64,000 nucleotides of DNA. Origin: Lysinibacillus sp. B2A1. GTDB taxonomy: Bacteria; Bacillota; Bacilli; Bacillales_A; Planococcaceae. Shown here piece after piece: positions 1-10,282 of the stretch. The stretch lies in assembly GCA_002973635.1 (NCBI GenBank), contig CP027224.1, forward strand, positions 6,001-70,000. Direction: 5' to 3'. The first letter of the stretch is position 1. The number at the start of each line of letters is the position of its first letter. Under the pieces are notes generated by a model. The model ran no database searches. It was not told the DNA's origin and saw nothing but the letters and a program-made list of their open reading frames with translations. Made by a program: the position numbers and the translations under genes.

Positions 1-180
1 ATGAATGCAGAGCAGCTTTGGGAAACTACAATGGATCCTGAGCACCGCACATTGTTACAAGTAGAATTAGATGATGCAATTAAAGCAAACCAAGCATTTG
101 AGCGTTTAATGGGCGATGAAGTTGAACCACGTCGTCAATTTATCGAAGAGAATGCAGTATACGCTAATTTAGATATTTAA
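1..180 (+). CDS. gyrB: DNA gyrase subunit B, C-terminal end (partial)
   Basis: The window opens inside this gene; the frame gives 59 residues ending in NLDI and a TAA stop. The stretch [20 protein letters not shown] is the conserved GyrB C-terminus (TOPRIM and tail region), and gyrA follows 25 bases later as in other Bacilli. The ATG at base 1 is an internal methionine, not the start. GyrB supplies the ATPase of the A2B2 gyrase that introduces negative supercoils. Confidence 0.93.
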   Translation: MNAEQLWETTMDPEHRTLLQVELDDAIKANQAFERLMGDEVEPRRQFIEENAVYANLDI

Positions 181-205
181 TTTTTCTTGAGAGGAGGTCT
201 ACACT

Positions 206-2671
206 TTGTCAGAACAAGAACGCTCCGGTGTTAAAGGAGTTAATATAACAAAAGAAATTGAAACATCCTTCCTCGATTATGCGATGAGTGTAATAGTTTC
301 TCGTGCATTACCAGACGTACGAGATGGATTAAAGCCTGTACATCGCCGTATTTTATATGGCATGCAGGAACTAGGGAATACAGCAGATAAAGCGTACAAA
401 AAATCAGCACGTATTGTTGGGGACGTAATGGGTAAATACCACCCACATGGTGACTCATCTATTTATGATGCAATGGTACGTATGGCGCAAGATTTCAGCT
501 ATCGTTACATGTTAGTCGATGGTCATGGTAACTTTGGATCTGTTGATGGAGACGGAGCGGCAGCAATGCGTTATACAGAATCACGTATGTCTCGTATTGC
601 AATGGAAATGCTTCGTGATATCAATAAAGACACAATTGACTATACAGATAACTATGATGGTTCAGAAAAGGAACCTATCGTCCTTCCTAGTCGCTATCCA
701 AACTTATTAGTAAACGGAGCGGCGGGAATTGCAGTTGGTATGGCGACAAATATTCCGCCACATCAACTTGGAGAAACGATAGATGCAGTGATAGCACTTT
801 CAGAAAATCCAGCTATCACAACAGAAGAATTGATGGAAATCATTCCAGGACCTGATTTCCCAACTGGTGGATTAATTTTAGGTCGTAGTGGTATTCGCCG
901 TGCCTATGATACTGGTCGTGGCTCCATCATTATTCGCGCAAAGGTAGAGATTGAACAAAAATCAAATGGTAAAGAAACAATTCTTATTCATGAATTACCA
1001 TACCAAGTGAACAAAGCTAAGCTTATTGAAAAAATAGCAGAGCTTGTACGCGATAAAAAAATTGATGGTATTACAAATTTACGTGATGAATCTGACCGAC
1101 GTGGTATGCGGGTAGTCATTGAAATTCGTAAAGATGCAAATGCCAATGTAGTGTTAAATAATTTATATAAACAAACAGCTATGCAATCGAGCTTCGGTAT
1201 TAATATGCTGTCATTAGTAAATGGTCAGCCTAAAGTAATGGGCTTAAAAGAAATGTTGCATCATTATTTAGAGCACCAAAAGGTTATTATTCGTCGTCGT
1301 ACGGAATTTGACTTAAGGAAAGCGGAAGATCGTGCACATATTTTAGAGGGCTTACGTATTGCTCTTGATCATATTGATGAAATTATTGCTATTATTCGTG
1401 GTTCACGTAGTGGTGATGAAGCGAAACCTCAATTAATGGAGCGATTCAATTTATCTGAACGCCAAGCGCAAGCTATTTTAGATATGCGTTTAGTTCGTTT
1501 AAGTGGATTAGAGCGTGAAAAGATTGAAGCAGAATACCAAGAGCTTCAAATATTAATCGCTGAATTAAAAGCAATTTTAGCTGATGAGGCTAAAATCGTT
1601 GATATTATTCGCACTGAAATATTAGAGGTAAAAGATCGCTTTAATGATACACGTCGCACTGAAATTACTTCTGGCGGTTTAGAAATGATTGAGGACGAGG
1701 ATTTAATTCCAGTCGAAAATTCAGTCGTAACTTTAACGCACAATGGTTATATCAAACGTTTAGCTGCGAATACATATCGTAGTCAAAAACGTGGCGGTCG
1801 TGGTGTACAAGGTATGGGCACAAATGAAGATGATTTTGTAGAGCATCTTATGAATACTTCTACACACGATACAATTTTATTCTTCACTTCAAAAGGGAAA
1901 GTGTTTAGAGCAAAAGGTTATGAGATCCCGGAATTTGGTCGTACAGCGAAAGGATTACCGATTGTTAACTTACTCAATATTGAAAAAGGTGAAAAAGTAA
2001 CCGCAATGATCCGTGTAGCTTCATTTGATGAGGATGCATACTTTATCTTCACTACTAAAACAGGTATTACAAAGCGTACACCAGTATCTCAATTTGCTAA
2101 TATCCGAACAAACGGCTTAATAGCTATAAGTTTGCGAGAAGATGATGATCTTATATCTGTTCGTTTAACAGATGGCGAGAAACAAGTGATTATCGGTACT
2201 CGTGATGGAATGCTTGTACGTTTCCAAGAGGATGATATTCGTTCAATGGGCCGTACTGCAGGTGGTGTACGAGGTATTAAACTACGTGATGGTGACGAAG
2301 TAGTTGGTATGGAAATCGTTGAACCGGAACAGGAAATTTTAGTTGTTACAGCAAAAGGTTACGGTAAACGTACATCTGAAGAGGAATATCGTTTACAAAG
2401 CCGTGGTGGTGTTGGATTAAAAACAATTCAAATCACTGATAAAAACGGTCCAATGGTAGCTGTAAAAACGATTGATGGTTCAGAAGATTTAATGCTGATC
2501 ACAATTAATGGCATGCTAATCCGTATGGATGTCAATGATATCTCATTAATTGGTCGTAGTACACAGGGTGTTCGTTTAATTCGTTTAGGCGATGATGAGC
2601 TTGTTGCAACTGTAGCAAAGGTTGAAAAAGAAGAAGAACCTAATGAAGAAAATGATGAAATAGAAGAATAA
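206..2671 (+). CDS. gyrA: DNA gyrase subunit A
   Basis: 821 residues, full length. It is the breakage-reunion subunit of gyrase. The catalytic tyrosine is Y123 in AAMRYTESR. The quinolone-resistance region reads [10 protein letters not shown], with S84 and D88 (E. coli S83 and D87), so no classical resistance change is seen. The C-terminal beta-pinwheel contains a GyrA-box-like QKRGGRG near residue 530, which separates it from ParC. The C-terminus is a strongly acidic tail. The start is TTG behind GAGGAGG (191-197), because the product begins at the conserved MSEQ and no better ATG lies upstream. It is probably co-transcribed with gyrB; a strong terminator follows. Confidence 0.98.
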   Translation: MSEQERSGVKGVNITKEIETSFLDYAMSVIVSRALPDVRDGLKPVHRRILYGMQELGNTADKAYKKSARIVGDVMGKYHPHGDSSIYDAMVRMAQDFSYRYMLVDGHGNFGSVDGDGAAAMRYTESRMSRIAMEMLRDINKDTIDYTDNYDGSEKEPIVLPSRYPNLLVNGAAGIAVGMATNIPPHQLGETIDAVIALSENPAITTEELMEIIPGPDFPTGGLILGRSGIRRAYDTGRGSIIIRAKVEIEQKSNGKETILIHELPYQVNKAKLIEKIAELVRDKKIDGITNLRDESDRRGMRVVIEIRKDANANVVLNNLYKQTAMQSSFGINMLSLVNGQPKVMGLKEMLHHYLEHQKVIIRRRTEFDLRKAEDRAHILEGLRIALDHIDEIIAIIRGSRSGDEAKPQLMERFNLSERQAQAILDMRLVRLSGLEREKIEAEYQELQILIAELKAILADEAKIVDIIRTEILEVKDRFNDTRRTEITSGGLEMIEDEDLIPVENSVVTLTHNGYIKRLAANTYRSQKRGGRGVQGMGTNEDDFVEHLMNTSTHDTILFFTSKGKVFRAKGYEIPEFGRTAKGLPIVNLLNIEKGEKVTAMIRVASFDEDAYFIFTTKTGITKRTPVSQFANIRTNGLIAISLREDDDLISVRLTDGEKQVIIGTRDGMLVRFQEDDIRSMGRTAGGVRGIKLRDGDEVVGMEIVEPEQEILVVTAKGYGKRTSEEEYRLQSRGGVGLKTIQITDKNGPMVAVKTIDGSEDLMLITINGMLIRMDVNDISLIGRSTQGVRLIRLGDDELVATVAKVEKEEEPNEENDEIEE

Positions 2672-2677
2672 TAAGGG

Positions 2678-2717
2678 AACCGATGACGGCAGGGAAAATT
2701 GCCGTCATCGGTTTTTT
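2678..2717 (+). terminator. Rho-independent terminator of gyrBA
   Basis: Inverted repeat AACCGATGACGGC / GCCGTCATCGGTT with a ten-base loop, followed by TTTTTT, seven bases after the gyrA stop. Confidence 0.93.
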
Positions 2718-2812
2718 AGCATAAATCATGAAAAATAAGTAATTATTTTGAATTCCATGATAAAATGAAATTAACCGTAAAGTAAGCGAAATAGTGAAGA
2801 GGTGTTAATTGC

Positions 2813-3892
2813 ATGGAAACTATACATGTCCCAATATCGGAGTTGCGTGTAGGTAAAGTAATTTCTGAGGATATTTTTGCAAATACACAATATCCTATAA
2901 TATTTAAAAACACAATCATTTCTCATGAGCATTTACAAGTTTTTTTTGCTTTTAATATTTCAAGAGTTTCTGTTTATAAGGATGGTACGGACCAACAATC
3001 TGAAGTCGGTGAAACGGATTTAATTGCACCACCTGAGGCTGTTCCAACTTTTAAGAGAGTCTATGATAATTCTGTTGAGCAATTTAAAAAGGAATTTAAA
3101 AATTGGGAAGCTGGTGCAAAGGTTGATATAGCCAAAGCACGATCAATTATTTTGCCATTAGTGGAAATGGTGTTAGAGGATCGTGCAATTATCTTTGATT
3201 TAAATGAGTACTCAAACCCTAAAGATTATTTATATCATCATTGTGTTGCAACAGCATTGATTTCAGCAGTGATAGCACAAAAATTGGGCTATGATAGAGG
3301 AACTACGATTCAAGTTGCTATTGGGGGACTGTTAGCTGATTGTGGAATGGCAAAAATTCATCCTCGGATTCGCGATAAGAAGACAACTTTAACAGAGCAG
3401 GAATTTGAGGAAATTTATAAGCATCCGACCTATAGCTATAATATGGTCAAGGATTTAACAATCTTAAAAGATACAATGAAGGAAGCAATTTATCAACATC
3501 ATGAGCGTTTAAACGGGAGCGGTTATCCAAAAGCTGAGAAAATAGCAAATATTTCTATGTTTGCTCAAATTATAGCGGTTGCAGATGTTTTTCATGCAAT
3601 GACATGTGAACGTGTATATAGAGCTAAGCAATCATCCTTTAAAGTAATTGAAATGATTAATGAATCTGAATTTGGAAAATTTGATATTAAAGTAGTTCGA
3701 GCACTTATTGATATTGTTGCTGACTTACCAATAGGTACAATTGTAGAGCTATCTAATTTGGAACGTGGGGAAGTAATGTTTGTAAATAAATTTGCACCAA
3801 CACGACCACTTATCAAATTATGCCTTTCAGGTGAGATTTTTGATTTAGGAAAAAATCGCACATTTTATATTTCACGTATTATAACGAATTAA
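2813..3892 (+). CDS. HD-GYP domain protein with degenerate HD motif
   Basis: 359 residues, ATG start behind GAAGAGGTG. The C-terminal half is recognisable as an HD-GYP domain, the family that hydrolyses cyclic di-GMP: H142/H143, H204, the pair H229-H230 followed by E, then GSGYP (235-239) and D258. The signature HD dyad is altered: LLADCGMAK has A175-D176 where LLHDIGK is expected, so one metal-ligand histidine is missing. The first 100 residues resemble no domain I can name. It has its own gap from gyrA after a strong terminator, so it is likely a separate transcription unit. It may be a weak enzyme or a nucleotide-binding effector; which one is not decidable here. Confidence 0.8.
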   Translation: METIHVPISELRVGKVISEDIFANTQYPIIFKNTIISHEHLQVFFAFNISRVSVYKDGTDQQSEVGETDLIAPPEAVPTFKRVYDNSVEQFKKEFKNWEAGAKVDIAKARSIILPLVEMVLEDRAIIFDLNEYSNPKDYLYHHCVATALISAVIAQKLGYDRGTTIQVAIGGLLADCGMAKIHPRIRDKKTTLTEQEFEEIYKHPTYSYNMVKDLTILKDTMKEAIYQHHERLNGSGYPKAEKIANISMFAQIIAVADVFHAMTCERVYRAKQSSFKVIEMINESEFGKFDIKVVRALIDIVADLPIGTIVELSNLERGEVMFVNKFAPTRPLIKLCLSGEIFDLGKNRTFYISRIITN

Positions 3893-4136
3893 TAATAATT
3901 GAAGGACAATCAATGATAAATTATCCCTTCTAAGTAGATGTTGAAAAATGGCAATAGTAATAGTCAAAACAATTCTGTTTGGAAGGGGTTTTTTCTGTGA
4001 AAATAAATAATGTCTTTGTTTTTTGAATATTATTAAGTGGACTAGGTCATTCTATAAATAACGAAAAAAGCCAATGAGAAAGCAAAGGTACCTGTCGGAA
4101 GGTATCTTGGTTTATTACTTTTGGTTTTTGGTTAAA
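3893..4136. other. Intergenic gap / IS flank
   Basis: No gene seen. It contains an imperfect hairpin (AAGGTACC / GGTATCTT, 4085-4107) downstream of the IS110 transposase in its own direction. This could be the element's right end or a terminator. The boundary between host DNA and insertion sequence cannot be fixed. Confidence 0.4.
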
Positions 4137-5276
4137 CTAAACCAATTGTGGTTCTTTATATGGCTCCTTGTTCAGTAGCATGGAGTAAATAATTCGAAGC
4201 ATTCGATGCGAAATCGCAACGAGTGCTTTTTTCTTGCCTCTTCGTGCTGCGAGTGACCAATATTTGTTGGCTAACCAACGATTTCGACTTCTTGAAACTG
4301 CCCAAGCTGCCTCACACATGGCCGATTTAATGTGTGGATTTCCCTTAATAGAACGCGTACTTTTTCTTTTTCCTGCACTCTCATGATTACCAGGAGATAC
4401 GCCTGCCCATGAAGCAAGGTGTTGTGATGTGGGAAACTGATTCATGTTTACACCAATTTCTGCAATGATAACTGCGGCAGTATCTTTTTTTATACCTGGA
4501 ATTGTCATTAATAATTGAAGTTCTTCATGATAATTTTGTAATAGTTGATTAATCCGTTCTTCAATTTCTAAAACCAATGACTCCAAATATTCAATGTGTC
4601 GCCAAGATTGGCGAATAAGAAATATTTGATGTTCATTGAGTGTTCCAAATAAAGAATCGGTAATCAATTGTTTTTTAGGGGCTAACCTTCCATGAATATT
4701 CTTTTTGACATCGGCTTCATCTACATAACCTTGTTCAATTAATCGATTTAGTAATTTACGCCCGGATACGCCAAATACATCTGAAATCACAGTACTTAGT
4801 TTGACATTTGAACTTTCTAATACTTTTTGAATGCGATTCTTTTCAGAAGTTAAATGGCCAATCCACTTTTTCCGAAGTCTTGTTAAATCTCTGAGTTCTC
4901 GAATCTCCACGGGTGGAACAAAACTCTTTTCAATCAAGCCATGACGTAATAACTTCGCAATCCATTCTGCATCTGAAACGTCTGTTTTTCTGCCAGGAAC
5001 GTTTTTGATTCGTTGGGCATTCGCAAGTGTAATATCAAAAAAGTCCTCCAAAATATTAAATACAGGTTTCCAATACACACCCGTACTCTCCATCGCAATA
5101 TGTGTAACTTCATGGCTTTCTAACCATTTCAATAGACGAAACAAATCTTTCGTGAGCGTAGGGAAAGTTTCTATTTCTTGATATACTTCGTTTTCGTGTC
5201 TCCCTTTTAAAACGCAAGCAACAATTGTCTCAGAATGCACATCTAAGCCTGCACAATTCTTAATAAATACCTCCAT
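4137..5276 (-). CDS. IS110-family transposase (DEDD recombinase)
   Basis: 379 residues from the ATG at 5276, chosen because GGAGTG lies six bases upstream; an in-frame TTG at 5294 would add six residues but overlaps that site. The N-terminal RuvC-like domain shows the DEDD residues D12 (GLDVH), E63 (AMEST), D99 and D102 (DVSD). The C-terminal Transposase_20 domain has LLMTIPGI and a run ending ASWAGVSPGNHESAGKRKS, carrying the conserved serine region. Length is normal for the family and the frame is open, so the element may be active. Members recombine DNA guided by an RNA from the non-coding end of the element. Confidence 0.95.
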   Translation of the reverse strand: MEVFIKNCAGLDVHSETIVACVLKGRHENEVYQEIETFPTLTKDLFRLLKWLESHEVTHIAMESTGVYWKPVFNILEDFFDITLANAQRIKNVPGRKTDVSDAEWIAKLLRHGLIEKSFVPPVEIRELRDLTRLRKKWIGHLTSEKNRIQKVLESSNVKLSTVISDVFGVSGRKLLNRLIEQGYVDEADVKKNIHGRLAPKKQLITDSLFGTLNEHQIFLIRQSWRHIEYLESLVLEIEERINQLLQNYHEELQLLMTIPGIKKDTAAVIIAEIGVNMNQFPTSQHLASWAGVSPGNHESAGKRKSTRSIKGNPHIKSAMCEAAWAVSRSRNRWLANKYWSLAARRGKKKALVAISHRMLRIIYSMLLNKEPYKEPQLV

Positions 5277-5384
5277 AAAAATCACTCCAAACAATAAAGA
5301 TCACAAACAGTGAGTGAATTTGAAAATAAGCATTTTTCTGTACGTAGTCATCCTACTATCAAGTGGAGCTAACAAAGGGTTGAA

Positions 5385-5530
5385 CACCAAATTCACTCAA
5401 ACAGTTTTATGCCCAGGGTCTAAGCCACCAAAAAAAGCCGCGTCTTACATCCTGTTTGTGTCACTACCATTATGGACAGGAGGAACTTATTTTCATGCCA
5501 GGGTTGGGAGAAGAAAGCTCATGATTGTTT
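5385..5530 (-). ncRNA. Candidate IS110 bridge RNA in the element's 5' leader
   Basis: The leader upstream of the transposase is free of credible coding sequence and rich in pairing. A hairpin is formed by CATCCTG (5449-5455) and CAGGAGG with a TGTC/GACA inner stem, and a GCTCAT/ATGAGC stem lies at 5517-5537. A motif occurs twice, as TGCCCAGGGT (near 5410) and TGCCAGGGTTGGG (near 5496), as might happen if a guide loop matches a donor end. In the IS110 group such leaders encode the bridge RNA that pairs with target and donor. Assignment here is by position and structure only. Confidence 0.4.
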
Positions 5531-5540
5531 TATGAGCAAA

Positions 5541-6257
5541 AAAGGGAGATTGTTATTACAACATGTAAGCGGAGAACAAAGGGAAGAAGATAATAAGGAC
5601 GATGTAGATAAATAGAAATAATCATCAATCGGAAAGCGCTTACTTTAAACCTGAAAGAGATTGTATCTTGAATACCTATATATTTGTTTTTTTTAAAGTG
5701 ATAATAAGATTGAGACAACTCTAAAAAAGCGTAAATGCAAGAACAAAGTGTGCGGTACATTAGTGGCAGAAAATTCTCTTTTCTTGATAAAGGTACTTCT
5801 ATATTCAATATTTACTAAATCATTCTTAGATAAGGAGCCAGTAGTGGGCAAAGTTGTAAAACAAAATGGGTATGAACAAGTAAAAATGTGATTGTAAATA
5901 TTTCAATGTGTTTTTACTGGATGAAAATAATTATGCCTTTTGACAATCTAGTTATCTTTTTTAGTATGTACACGTAACTTATTTTTGAATGGATACATAT
6001 AGCCTATATTATAATTCTTTTACATATAGTAAGTAGTTGTTAAAAACATTAAGAAAATGAGTACTAAAAATGACTACTGTATAAAGTCTTTTTGATTTAT
6101 TAACATTGGTAGGAGTAAGCCTGTTCATTGGATGGATTTATCTGTGTAAAATTATATAATCAATAAATAATATAGTGTGTTAGTGTCTTCTAATTACTAA
6201 GTTGATATAGGAATGAAATAGTTAATTATAAAAAATATATAATTTTTTTGAGAAAGT
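5541..6257. other. AT-rich gap between IS110 and rRNA promoter
   Basis: About 700 bases without a credible gene. Open frames here are short, lack ribosome binding sites and resemble nothing I know. It may be decayed host sequence; no repeats or RNA genes were seen. Confidence 0.5.
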
Positions 6258-6258
6258 G

Positions 6259-6287
6259 TTGACATAGTTATAGAATATTGATATTAT
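6259..6287 (+). promoter_or_regulatory. rRNA promoter, first locus
   Basis: TTGACA (6259-6264), a 17-base spacer, then TATTAT (6282-6287). It lies upstream of the leader shared by all three rRNA loci in the window, which starts at GAACCTTGAAAACTGAAC (about 6327). Confidence 0.85.
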
Positions 6288-6457
6288 TAGTGAGTCGCCA
6301 AGAGGTGATACTTAAATTGAAGAAAATGAACCTTGAAAACTGAACAGCAAAACGTAATCAATAAAGTTTTTAGTAGCTAGCTTCCACTAGTGAACAAAAC
6401 AAAATTTTGGACATCAAAATTGATGCCAGCAAAACAATTTGAGCTAATCGAATTTCT

Positions 6458-6894
<437 letters not shown>

Positions 6895-6920
6895 TATGTT
6901 TCATTATAAAACTTCTAAGA

Positions 6921-6997
<77 letters not shown>

Positions 6998-7009
6998 TAT
7001 ATTCCTCTT

Positions 7010-7085
7010 GGGGCCTTAGCTCAGCTGGGAGAGCGCCTGCCTTGCACGCAGGAGGTCAGCGGTTCGATCCCGCTAGGCTCCACCA
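7010..7085 (+). tRNA. tRNA-Ala (UGC)
   Basis: 76 nt including encoded CCA. Anticodon TGC at 7043-7045, with T arm GCGGTTCGATCCCGC. It lies 12 bases after tRNA-Ile in the 16S-23S spacer. Confidence 0.96.
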
Positions 7086-7222
7086 ATTATTTGTTTTTTT
7101 TATTTGTTCTTTGAAAACTGGATAAAACGACATTGAAATTGTAACAAACACATTTATTTTTTAAGTTTTTTATAGGCTTAATAACATTAAAAAGGTTTCG
7201 ATAGTTTTTATCGAAAGCTGAA

Positions 7223-7704
<482 letters not shown>

Positions 7705-7892
7705 ACATGTTTGAAGCATTCAATGCGCCGTTTATCCAGTTTTGAAAGAACAACAACTTTCATATAAGGGTTTCAAGATACGAGTAGTTCGAGGAAGCAA
7801 TGGAGAGAGAGAAGGAGCGTACTCAAGTACGTGACTGACTGAACGACTGAAGCTGACGAAGAAATGCGATGTATATTGAAAGCCGAAAATAG

Positions 7893-8008
7893 TCTAGTGA
7901 TGATGGCAAAGAGGTCACACCCGTTCCCATACCGAACACGGAAGTTAAGCTCTTTAGCGCCGATGGTAGTTGGGGGCTTCCCCCTGTGAGAGTAGGACAT
8001 TGCTAGGC
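7893..8008 (+). rRNA. 5S rRNA (first locus)
   Basis: 116 nt, complete. It contains the conserved CACACCCGTTCCCATACCG and GTGAGAGTAGGAC, with pairing ends. It is followed directly by a terminator. Confidence 0.95.
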
Positions 8009-8042
8009 AAAAACAGTCAACTGTGTGTTGGCTGTTTTTTTT
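8009..8042 (+). terminator. Terminator after 5S, first rRNA locus
   Basis: AAACAGTCAAC / GTTGGCTGTTT stem (one G-U pair) with a T-run. The same structure follows the second 5S. Confidence 0.92.
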
Positions 8043-8044
8043 AT

Positions 8045-8549
8045 GTGCGCCCGGCATACGTATGAACTATAGGGTGCAAGTTCCGAACCCAAAGAAAGAA
8101 GTAGAGGTTAGCCAAGAGCAAGGGTGTCCGTGGCGACACGGAAGCTGGAGGCAAAACACCAGTCCGAGGAACACGAATCTCATACAAGGCTAGGTACGAT
8201 TGGATGAGTGTGCATAACAACACAAAGTCCTTTCTGTCGAAGGTCATATCGAGTAAATGAGGCGGATAGATGGTGTGAAAGTGCATGCACTTACAAGGGG
8301 AGGTCTGATGGAAACGTGAAGTACCCTTTTTTACCCTACTTAATGACAAGTAGATGAACCATCAGAAGTCAGCAGAGGTCATAGTACGATTGAGTCTAGA
8401 ACTAATCGGAAGGGCTGAACAATTAAGAGATAATAACCCTTGGATTCCATCTCGAATGAATGAACACAGAAAACAGAGAAACCTCACGCTTAGAAAGTAA
8501 AGGTGAAGTCCATGAGGGTATTTGCTTTGAATGTAGGAAATTGTTGTAA
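8045..8549 (+). mobile_element. Group II intron remnant (5' part)
   Basis: It begins with GTGCGCCCGGC, matching the GUGYG 5' splice consensus, five bases beyond the 5S terminator T-run. Blocks typical of domains I-IV of bacterial group II introns follow: AGGGTGCAAGTTCCGAAC, AGCAAGGGTGTCCGTGG, CTGAGG-like CCGAGGAACACGAA, AAAGTCCTTTCTGTCGAAGG and GTCAGCAGAGGTCATAGTAC. It then enters a broken maturase frame and stops. No domain V/VI or 3' splice site was found, so it is a dead 5' fragment. Recognition is from remembered intron sequences. Confidence 0.75.
8408..8549 (+). pseudogene. N-terminal remnant of group II intron reverse transcriptase/maturase
   Basis: Translation from 8408 gives NPWIPSRMNEHRKQRNLTL (internal), the N-terminal signature of intron-encoded reverse transcriptases. 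It hits TAA at 8498. Shifting by one base continues the match as KGEVHEGICFECRK until another TAA at 8547. The normal start codon is not visible, there is a one-base frameshift, and everything beyond about 45 codons is missing. Confidence 0.65.
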
Positions 8550-8612
8550 TCTCAGTAAACAACTTTATTATCATTTTCTGCTGATTTATTTCAGCGTCTA
8601 AATACCATATCT

Positions 8613-9223
8613 TTAAACTGAATGAGCAATAGCCATCTTCCTATATGTATTGAGATATTTTTTGACGATATCCTCAAATGAAATTCCTGAATTTTCAACA
8701 ATCAATCTCATGATCTCAAGGGACCCATATGATACGCCGTGCATAATATACTGACCAGTGGATTGACTAAGAACTAGCTGAGCCGTTGCATCTATAGAGA
8801 GCGATAGTCCATATTTGTATTCTACGTCTTTTCCGGTTGTCACTGATTTACCAAAAAGTACAGGTGCAAATTTAAAGCCATCTTAAAGTGTGTTCATAAT
8901 TGCAATGTCGATTACCTCAGCATCCAACTCAACCCATGATTGATCAAGTATAAAGTGATCAATTTGAACTCCACCAAGTCGTACAATAGAATTATAAGCC
9001 TTTTCAGTTAAAAGAATGTGTAAAATTGCAGAAATCAAATGACATTGACCCTGGTAATCATGCTCTGAATGAAATCAAAAGCTCCTCTAAAAATGTACTT
9101 AATCTCTTTCTCACACTCAAAATTTTCAATACCTAGAGCCCAGTTTGTATGCCAATTCATACAGCATTTCTTATACTTTTTCTCACTTCCACATAAACAA
9201 AGGTCGTTTCTATTTAACTTCAT
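8613..9223 (-). pseudogene. SEC-C zinc-motif protein, frameshifted pseudogene
   Basis: It starts at ATG 9223 with AAGGAGAG upstream. The N-terminus has CLCGSEKKYKKCC, the CxC-x8-CC zinc motif of SEC-C domains. The first frame ends at 9035, but from about 9065 a second frame carries on as EHDYQGQCHLISAILHILL, so a base was lost near 9060-9065. That frame runs to an in-frame TAA at 8883-8885 (after MNTL) and then continues as DGFKFAPVLFGKSV to a final stop at 8613. The reconstructed product is about 200 residues. SEC-C domains are found on SecA tails and many small proteins of unknown role. Confidence 0.7.
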
Positions 9224-9384
9224 CTAATCTCTCCTTCACTTTGAATACTTAACTATAGTTATTATAATCAATAGTAAGATCCGTTTAAATTGTGTAAAAG
9301 CTCAATACCCCCTTAGAATTCTCATAAGGGGTATTGAAATAATATTTTATTATTTAGGAGTACACCATGTAAGTTTTGTGAAAC

Positions 9385-10016
9385 CTAATCCAAAATGTGT
9401 TCTATGAATATAATATCCATTATTATTCCAATTACAAAGTTCCCCAACATCATAAAAGCGCCCATATAGTACCAATACCTGTTGAATCCTGCAGTACCCT
9501 CACCAGCTGCTAAAACTTTTTGTATTTTCGAAGCCTCATCAGCAGAAATAGAAATAACTTGACCATACCACTCTGTACTTACAGAAAACATAGACATAAT
9601 AATCATTTCTTCAGGGTTTAAAATTTCCCCTTGGATATCTTTCTATAATTCTTCGTTTACCTGAATGTCTTCAATATCTCCTGAAGTTGTTAAATCTCCC
9701 TTTTTTATTGCGTTATTTAACACTATTAAATTTTCATTAAAAACGTCAAAAGCTTCCTGAGCGTTGGCATCTACATGATTATCATAAAAGTTTTTAACTT
9801 GACCATTTAAAAAGAGTGATTTTCCTCTAAGTCTGATTTGAAAATTCCGAGAGATTATTCTAAATTTTAACTAGATATTCCAAGGAATTCTATAACCTTA
9901 TAATTTTCAAGGTCAACAATGCTATTATTGATTGTTTTTGCAGAGACTAGGGATGGTGTAGTGTTAGCTGAGTTTAAAGTTAGTCCTAAAACTGATGCTA
10001 AAATTACTTTTTTCAT
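9385..10016 (-). pseudogene. Secreted/membrane protein of unknown function, disrupted
   Basis: ATG at 10016 is preceded by AAAAGGAGCC and begins a clear signal peptide (MKKVILASVLGLTLNSA...SLVSA). The frame meets stops after FLGISS. A second frame carries LFLNGQVKNFYDNHVDANAQ through VNEEL, then a stop, and the last part (MFSVSTEWYGQVISISAD...) is open to 9385. The C-terminus has a hydrophobic segment (GAFMMLGNFVIGIIMDIIF). At least one frameshift and two stops show decay. I do not recognise the family; a small exported or bacteriocin-like protein is possible but unproven. Confidence 0.55.
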
Positions 10017-10282
10017 ATCATTGGCTCCTTTTAGATGAGATTGTCTTTTTGAGCATAAAATTCACTTATTCATTTTCTAGAGAGATTCTTACATATAAGG
10101 TTAGCTACTAAGGGATCTCTCTTTGTAGTTGTTATTTAGTGCTCTGTAATTTAAAGGTATAATATTCTGGGGTTTATTGACTTATTTCGTGAAGGACAAC
10201 AGTAATTCGACAAAAATAGTTCTAAATGTGACCATTGATTCTTATAATATAAAGATAACTTTCTAAAAAAGGAGAGGAAACC

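Larger units (their letters stand above)
4100..5540 (-). mobile_element. IS110-family insertion sequence (ends approximate)
   Basis: One transposase gene on the minus strand, flanked upstream by about 255 bases of structured non-coding DNA and downstream by a short tail. IS110 elements lack clear terminal inverted repeats and make no obvious target duplication, so both ends given here are estimates. It sits in the gap between the gyrA region and the first rRNA locus and interrupts no gene I can recognise. Confidence 0.65.

Noticed and set aside
250..460. Fluoroquinolone resistance change in gyrA
   Set aside because: S84 and D88 are residues found in susceptible enzymes.
5314..5808. Two frames of 73 and 92 codons beside the IS110 transposase
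   Set aside because: No ribosome binding site or known similarity; one lies in the structured leader.
7773..8349. Frames of 94 and 102 codons on the minus strand over 5S and the intron start
   Set aside because: They run across 5S rRNA, its terminator and intron RNA.
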